NCBI GenBank assembly: GCA_048058975.1
Contig: JBLLNP010000016.1
Location: 1 to 64,000, forward strand
DNA length: 64,000 nucleotides
Source of the DNA: RHLJ01 sp048058975
GTDB lineage: Bacteria > Bacteroidota > Rhodothermia > Balneolales > Balneolaceae
Direction of reading: 5' to 3'
The notes under the pieces are model-generated. The model worked only from the letters and a program-made list of their open reading frames with translations, was not told where the DNA came from and made no database searches. The first letter of the stretch is position 1. Every line of letters begins with the position of its first letter. Positions 60,598 to 64,000 of the stretch are shown here, in pieces. The position numbers and the translations under genes are program-made.

Positions 60598-62178
60598 ATG
60601 TACAAATTGTTCTCATTCGCAGTTCTGCTTTTATTCAGCTTTTCTATTACAGCGCAGGAAGTCACTTACTCTCCCGAGTTTTCAGAACCATTTCCTTTAT
60701 TCGAAATGGCATTAGGCGATTTTGAACGACCCATTTCTTCTGATAATGAAATAGCCCAGGCTTATTTTAATCAGGGATTTCAGATGATGTATGCGTTCAC
60801 CAAAGAGGATGGAGCGCGATCTTTCCGCGAAGCCTGGAAAAACGATCCGAATTGTGCGATTTGCTATTGGGGAGAGGCTTGGGCATGGGGTTCTTATCTG
60901 AACGGAAGAATGAGGGCGGAGGAAGCTCCACGAGCATATGCGGCTATTGAAAAGGCCACAGAATTAGCCAGATCTGGTTATGCCAATCAAAAAGAAAAAG
61001 ATTTTATTGAGGCGATGTCGGTTCGATATGCGAAAAAGTATGATGCTTCTACACAGGCTAAAAGAGACACCGCTTATGCTATGGCGATGAAAGCTTTATA
61101 TGAAAAATATCCCGACGATCTGGATGCTGGTACTTTTTATGGAGAAGCATTGTTTTTGCTTGAACCGCGACGAGGTACCCGAGACCTGAACGATCCCGAT
61201 GTTCAGCAACTGCATGCGGTATTGGAAGATGTACTCAAGAAAGATATTAAACATCCCGGAGCGTGCCATTTGTACATTCACGCTACTGAATCAACCACCG
61301 ATCCCGGTAAAGCCGAGGCTTGCGCTGAGTTTATTGGGACATCCATTCCCGGGGCAAGTCACATTAACCATATGCCATCACACACCTGGAACGAAATTGG
61401 TCGTTGGGGCGATGCTGTTCGTGCAAACATTATGGCGTGGCATTCCGATCAGAAAGCAGCAATAGGAGAGGGTTTTGCAATTTATCCCAGCCACAACCTT
61501 CACATGCTTGCTTTTGCTGCTTCTATGGATGGGCAGAGCGGTGTGGCCACTCAGGCCGGGAGAGATTACACCAAGCTGACGGGTAACAATATGTATGAAG
61601 TACTAACGCTTATTCGTTTTGGAAGATTTGATGAAGTCTTGCGGGTGACTGAACGCCCGGATCATGATGTGCACGGTGGTATGTGGGATTTTTCTATGGG
61701 ATATGCCCGTTTGAAAGAAGGAGATATTCGCATGGCAGAGAATTACTTAGAAAAAGTACTTGCGGCAGCTGATAGCTCCAGTTCCCGTTTTCGTTTCCAT
61801 CCAGCTGATCGGTTATTAGGAACGGTTGGGGGAATTCTGGAAGGAGAAATTTATCTGACCAAAGGAGACACGCTGGCAGCTATTGCTTCTTTTGAACGTG
61901 CAGTAATGTGGGATGATTCGTTGGATTACGACGAACCCGAACCCATTCCATTTGCGGCCCGACACTGGTTGGGAGCTGCACTTCTCGAATATGGAGATTA
62001 TGAACAAGCTGAAGAAGTCTTCCGCGCCGAACTCGAAGATCACCCTAATAACGGCTGGAGTTACTTTGGTTTATTACAAGCTCTTGAAGGACAAGGGAAA
62101 GAAAATGAAGAACTCGAAGCTGCTTTCGAAGCCAGTTGGGCCAGATCAGATACTTGGATTAGGGGGAGTAGGTTTTGA
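60598..62178 (+). CDS. Secreted TPR protein with conserved His/Cys motifs
   Basis: A 526-aa protein with a signal peptide (MYKLFSFAVLLLFSFSITAQ). TPR-like helix pairs run through most of it; distinctive motifs are DPNCAICYWGEAWAWGS, HPGACHLYIHATESTTDPG, ASHINHMPSHTWNEIGRW and IYPSHNLHMLAFAA. I recall this as a family of TPR proteins with these His motifs, without an assigned role. Its ATG lies 92 bp from that of the HMA-AraC regulator, and the shared gap may hold a common operator. Metal binding is possible. Confidence 0.8.
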   Translation: MYKLFSFAVLLLFSFSITAQEVTYSPEFSEPFPLFEMALGDFERPISSDNEIAQAYFNQGFQMMYAFTKEDGARSFREAWKNDPNCAICYWGEAWAWGSYLNGRMRAEEAPRAYAAIEKATELARSGYANQKEKDFIEAMSVRYAKKYDASTQAKRDTAYAMAMKALYEKYPDDLDAGTFYGEALFLLEPRRGTRDLNDPDVQQLHAVLEDVLKKDIKHPGACHLYIHATESTTDPGKAEACAEFIGTSIPGASHINHMPSHTWNEIGRWGDAVRANIMAWHSDQKAAIGEGFAIYPSHNLHMLAFAASMDGQSGVATQAGRDYTKLTGNNMYEVLTLIRFGRFDEVLRVTERPDHDVHGGMWDFSMGYARLKEGDIRMAENYLEKVLAAADSSSSRFRFHPADRLLGTVGGILEGEIYLTKGDTLAAIASFERAVMWDDSLDYDEPEPIPFAARHWLGAALLEYGDYEQAEEVFRAELEDHPNNGWSYFGLLQALEGQGKENEELEAAFEASWARSDTWIRGSRF

Positions 62179-62250
62179 TTATAAAGTATTTGTATTAAAT
62201 AAATAAAAATCTTTTTTTAGTATAAACAATTAAGTAGGGATATATATAAA

Positions 62251-63864
62251 ATGCTTTTCTTAAAATCTGTCAGAGATCACTTGGGTTCAATGCTGATAGT
62301 ATTAATTGCATTTACTTCAACATTACAAGCCCAGGAAGTTGTGAAGTTTTCTCAGGGTAAACTAGAACAAAACTTTCTACCATATGGTAAAAATTTTGTA
62401 ATTGAAGGGAGTGTTTTCGTTCCTAACGGAGAGGCTGATATTGTAAATCTAACAATTCTTAGAGCCGATAGTAGTAAATATAGGGATTACATTTGGGTAA
62501 GGCCTAGTAATACAGTGACTGATTTTAGAATACCTGTACTGATGATTGATGAATTTGATGAAAATTTCTTCCTCGTTTTTACATTTTTAGAAAATGCTGG
62601 CTTTGATAAAACTAAAATTCTTGAGACAATTGATTTTGCTGTAGGAGAACTTGTGGATCAATATAATAAAGGTAATTCTTTTGATTCAGATGATATTCTT
62701 AAAATATTGAATGATAGAATTCGTGAATCTTTACTTGCAGTTAGTGGAGGTAATTTTGTTAATATACAAGATGGGAAACTAGTATCAGGTATACCAGAAT
62801 TCGAGTTAGAGGATAGTCAAGGAAAGTTATTTAATGAAATTGGAAAATTAGTACAAGCAACAGAATCCAAGAAAAAATCACTTGAGCGTATAGAAAAAAG
62901 TAAGGAAAAATTGAGAGATATAAATGTAATTGACTTCGATGCTACTGTTGATACTGTAAAAATTTTATTAGATAGTATTGATGTATTAAAAACTCTTTCA
63001 CTAGAATTCAACATACTGGAAAATATTCAATCTTCACCAGATGTTTCTAATGTCGATTTTGAAAATAAATTAAGGTCATTAGTTTTAAAGCTTAGTGACT
63101 TTGATAGTAATATTTATACAAGTAGTAGTTCCGGAGACAGTCTTTTTCTTGCTAAATTTCATGATGAAAGTCCATTTATACAAAATATTCAGAAAATTTA
63201 TTCCGAGCTACTATCTATAAGAATAGAAAAAAATAGCGTAGCGGAAAATGCATCTATTATCTCTAACGCAGATACCATCATTAGAACAGATCCGACTTTA
63301 AATCTATTAAAAACCAGATTATCAAATTTTTATGCTGTCAATACTAGCTATACATTAAATGAATATACCGATCTGGCTGAGACTGATGATACAGATCAGC
63401 TACGAATTGGAACTGCTTATGGAGTTGCAGCTATTCCCATTAATTGTTGTGGCTCAAAAACAGATTGGGATGCTGTTAGTTATGTGACTTTAAAATTTTA
63501 TTGGGGACAGGTTGATAAAAGACTTAAAGGAAGACTTAGATATCCTGAGGATGGAAAATGGGGTAAAAAAAATTCTGGTTTAAAATCAAGAACAGCACTT
63601 ACAGTAGGAGCGGTTTTTCAAAGTGAATTGGTGTATAAGGGACAAACACAGACAGACTTATTAGGAAACATTAAACCAATGATTGGTCTTAGTTATGATA
63701 TAAGTTCTAATTTTGAATTCAATATAGGTGCAGTAGGATTTAGACAGCCAAGCATAAACCCATTAGCTACAAATATTAAAAATGTAAGGGCTGCTCTCTT
63801 TATGGGTTTTACATTTGATATCAATGTAATAAATAGAGTAAGAAATCTAACAACCTCAGATTAA
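62251..63864 (+). CDS. Secreted protein, coiled-coil plus C-terminal beta domain
   Basis: A 537-aa protein with a signal peptide (about 1-27, cleavage after QAQ). The region from about 170 to 330 is charged and helical (SKKKSLERIEKSKEKLRDIN), and the last ~150 residues alternate in a barrel-like way (RTALTVGAVFQSELVYKGQT, FEFNIGAVGFRQPS, AALFMGFTFDINV). It is AT-rich compared with the TPR gene, and uncharacterised. It could be an outer-membrane anchored protein, but nothing shows its role. Confidence 0.65.
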   Translation: MLFLKSVRDHLGSMLIVLIAFTSTLQAQEVVKFSQGKLEQNFLPYGKNFVIEGSVFVPNGEADIVNLTILRADSSKYRDYIWVRPSNTVTDFRIPVLMIDEFDENFFLVFTFLENAGFDKTKILETIDFAVGELVDQYNKGNSFDSDDILKILNDRIRESLLAVSGGNFVNIQDGKLVSGIPEFELEDSQGKLFNEIGKLVQATESKKKSLERIEKSKEKLRDINVIDFDATVDTVKILLDSIDVLKTLSLEFNILENIQSSPDVSNVDFENKLRSLVLKLSDFDSNIYTSSSSGDSLFLAKFHDESPFIQNIQKIYSELLSIRIEKNSVAENASIISNADTIIRTDPTLNLLKTRLSNFYAVNTSYTLNEYTDLAETDDTDQLRIGTAYGVAAIPINCCGSKTDWDAVSYVTLKFYWGQVDKRLKGRLRYPEDGKWGKKNSGLKSRTALTVGAVFQSELVYKGQTQTDLLGNIKPMIGLSYDISSNFEFNIGAVGFRQPSINPLATNIKNVRAALFMGFTFDINVINRVRNLTTSD

Positions 63865-63877
63865 AAATAACAAGGAT

Positions 63878-64000
63878 ATGCCTCAGCCAATTATCTCAGA
63901 TTTTCCCAGATCAAAATCAGTAAATTGTAACAATTCTTTCGATTTTCCAGTTGAAGTTACAACGTTAAAAAGGACAAATTTAACCGTCTGCTGCAAAATC
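63878..64000 (+). CDS. Possible start of a further gene, cut by the window end
   Basis: An ATG at 63878 with AAGGA close upstream opens 41 codons (MPQPIISDFPRSKSVNCNNS onward) and is still open at the window edge. It is 13 bp behind the previous stop on the same strand. Nothing recognisable. Confidence 0.45.
   Translation, partial: MPQPIISDFPRSKSVNCNNSFDFPVEVTTLKRTNLTVCCKI

Overview
The window reads as chromosomal DNA of an AT-leaning Gram-negative bacterium of the Bacteroidota/Balneolota/Rhodothermota group, most likely a Balneola- or Gracilimonas-like species. The clues are a KorAB-type ferredoxin oxidoreductase, an hprK-hpf-xer gene block, a barrel-less TonB plug protein, DUF3524 and carotenoid-glycoside-type genes, outer-membrane and lipoprotein signals, and short intergenic palindromes of the TGTCATTTCGA and GGTCACCCTGAA kind. 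This is a judgement from family resemblance; there is no rRNA or tRNA gene in the window to settle it.

Layout. 1-3.6 kb: the end of mutL, a DUF3524 tRNA-queuosine-mannosyltransferase-like gene and a Na+/Ca2+ exchanger. 3.7-12 kb: a run of minus-strand accessory genes (acetyltransferase, cupin, VOC, NTF2-like, CPBP protease, NmrA-like reductase, MipA-like porin, DUF1772, AraC regulator, YdeI). 12-17.2 kb: housekeeping genes on the minus strand (M28 peptidase, dnaB, family-4-like uracil-DNA glycosylase, mtaB). 17.3-28.2 kb: a plus-strand block in two halves. The first is a four-gene phosphorelay (PAS/GAF histidine kinase, REC, REC-Hpt, LytTR regulator). The second is a synthase-dependent exopolysaccharide set: TolC-like outer-membrane protein, HlyD-like adaptor, TviB-type UDP-HexNAc dehydrogenase, TackOD1-like zinc-ribbon protein and processive GT2 synthase. 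28.2-34 kb: minus-strand genes for secreted or lipid-anchored proteins, with a composite hairpin repeat beside the 3' end of most of them; two copies carry a broken 5' piece of mtaB and one also a 3' piece of the nearby kef-type antiporter gene.

34-49.8 kb is mostly core: CPA2 antiporter, plug protein, korAB, bioB with a translationally coupled lipoprotein, an OmpR-type regulator, trmH, an M28 peptidase, an M23 peptidase, hprK, hpf and a tyrosine recombinase. 49.8-52.8 kb holds a carotenoid tailoring group (CruC/CrtQ-like glycosyltransferase, CrtC-like hydratase, CruD-like acyltransferase) whose acyltransferase is broken by an apparent one-base deletion. 53.6-62.2 kb is centred on copper: a multicopper oxidase fused to a CopB-like barrel, a Met/His-rich secreted protein, a CopA-type P-ATPase with extra metal-binding modules, and an AraC-type regulator with its own HMA domain, divergent from a His-rich TPR protein. 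The window ends in two poorly characterised genes.

The most promising leads are the exopolysaccharide locus with its phosphorelay, the composite repeats with captured gene fragments, and the copper locus with its two unusual fusions.
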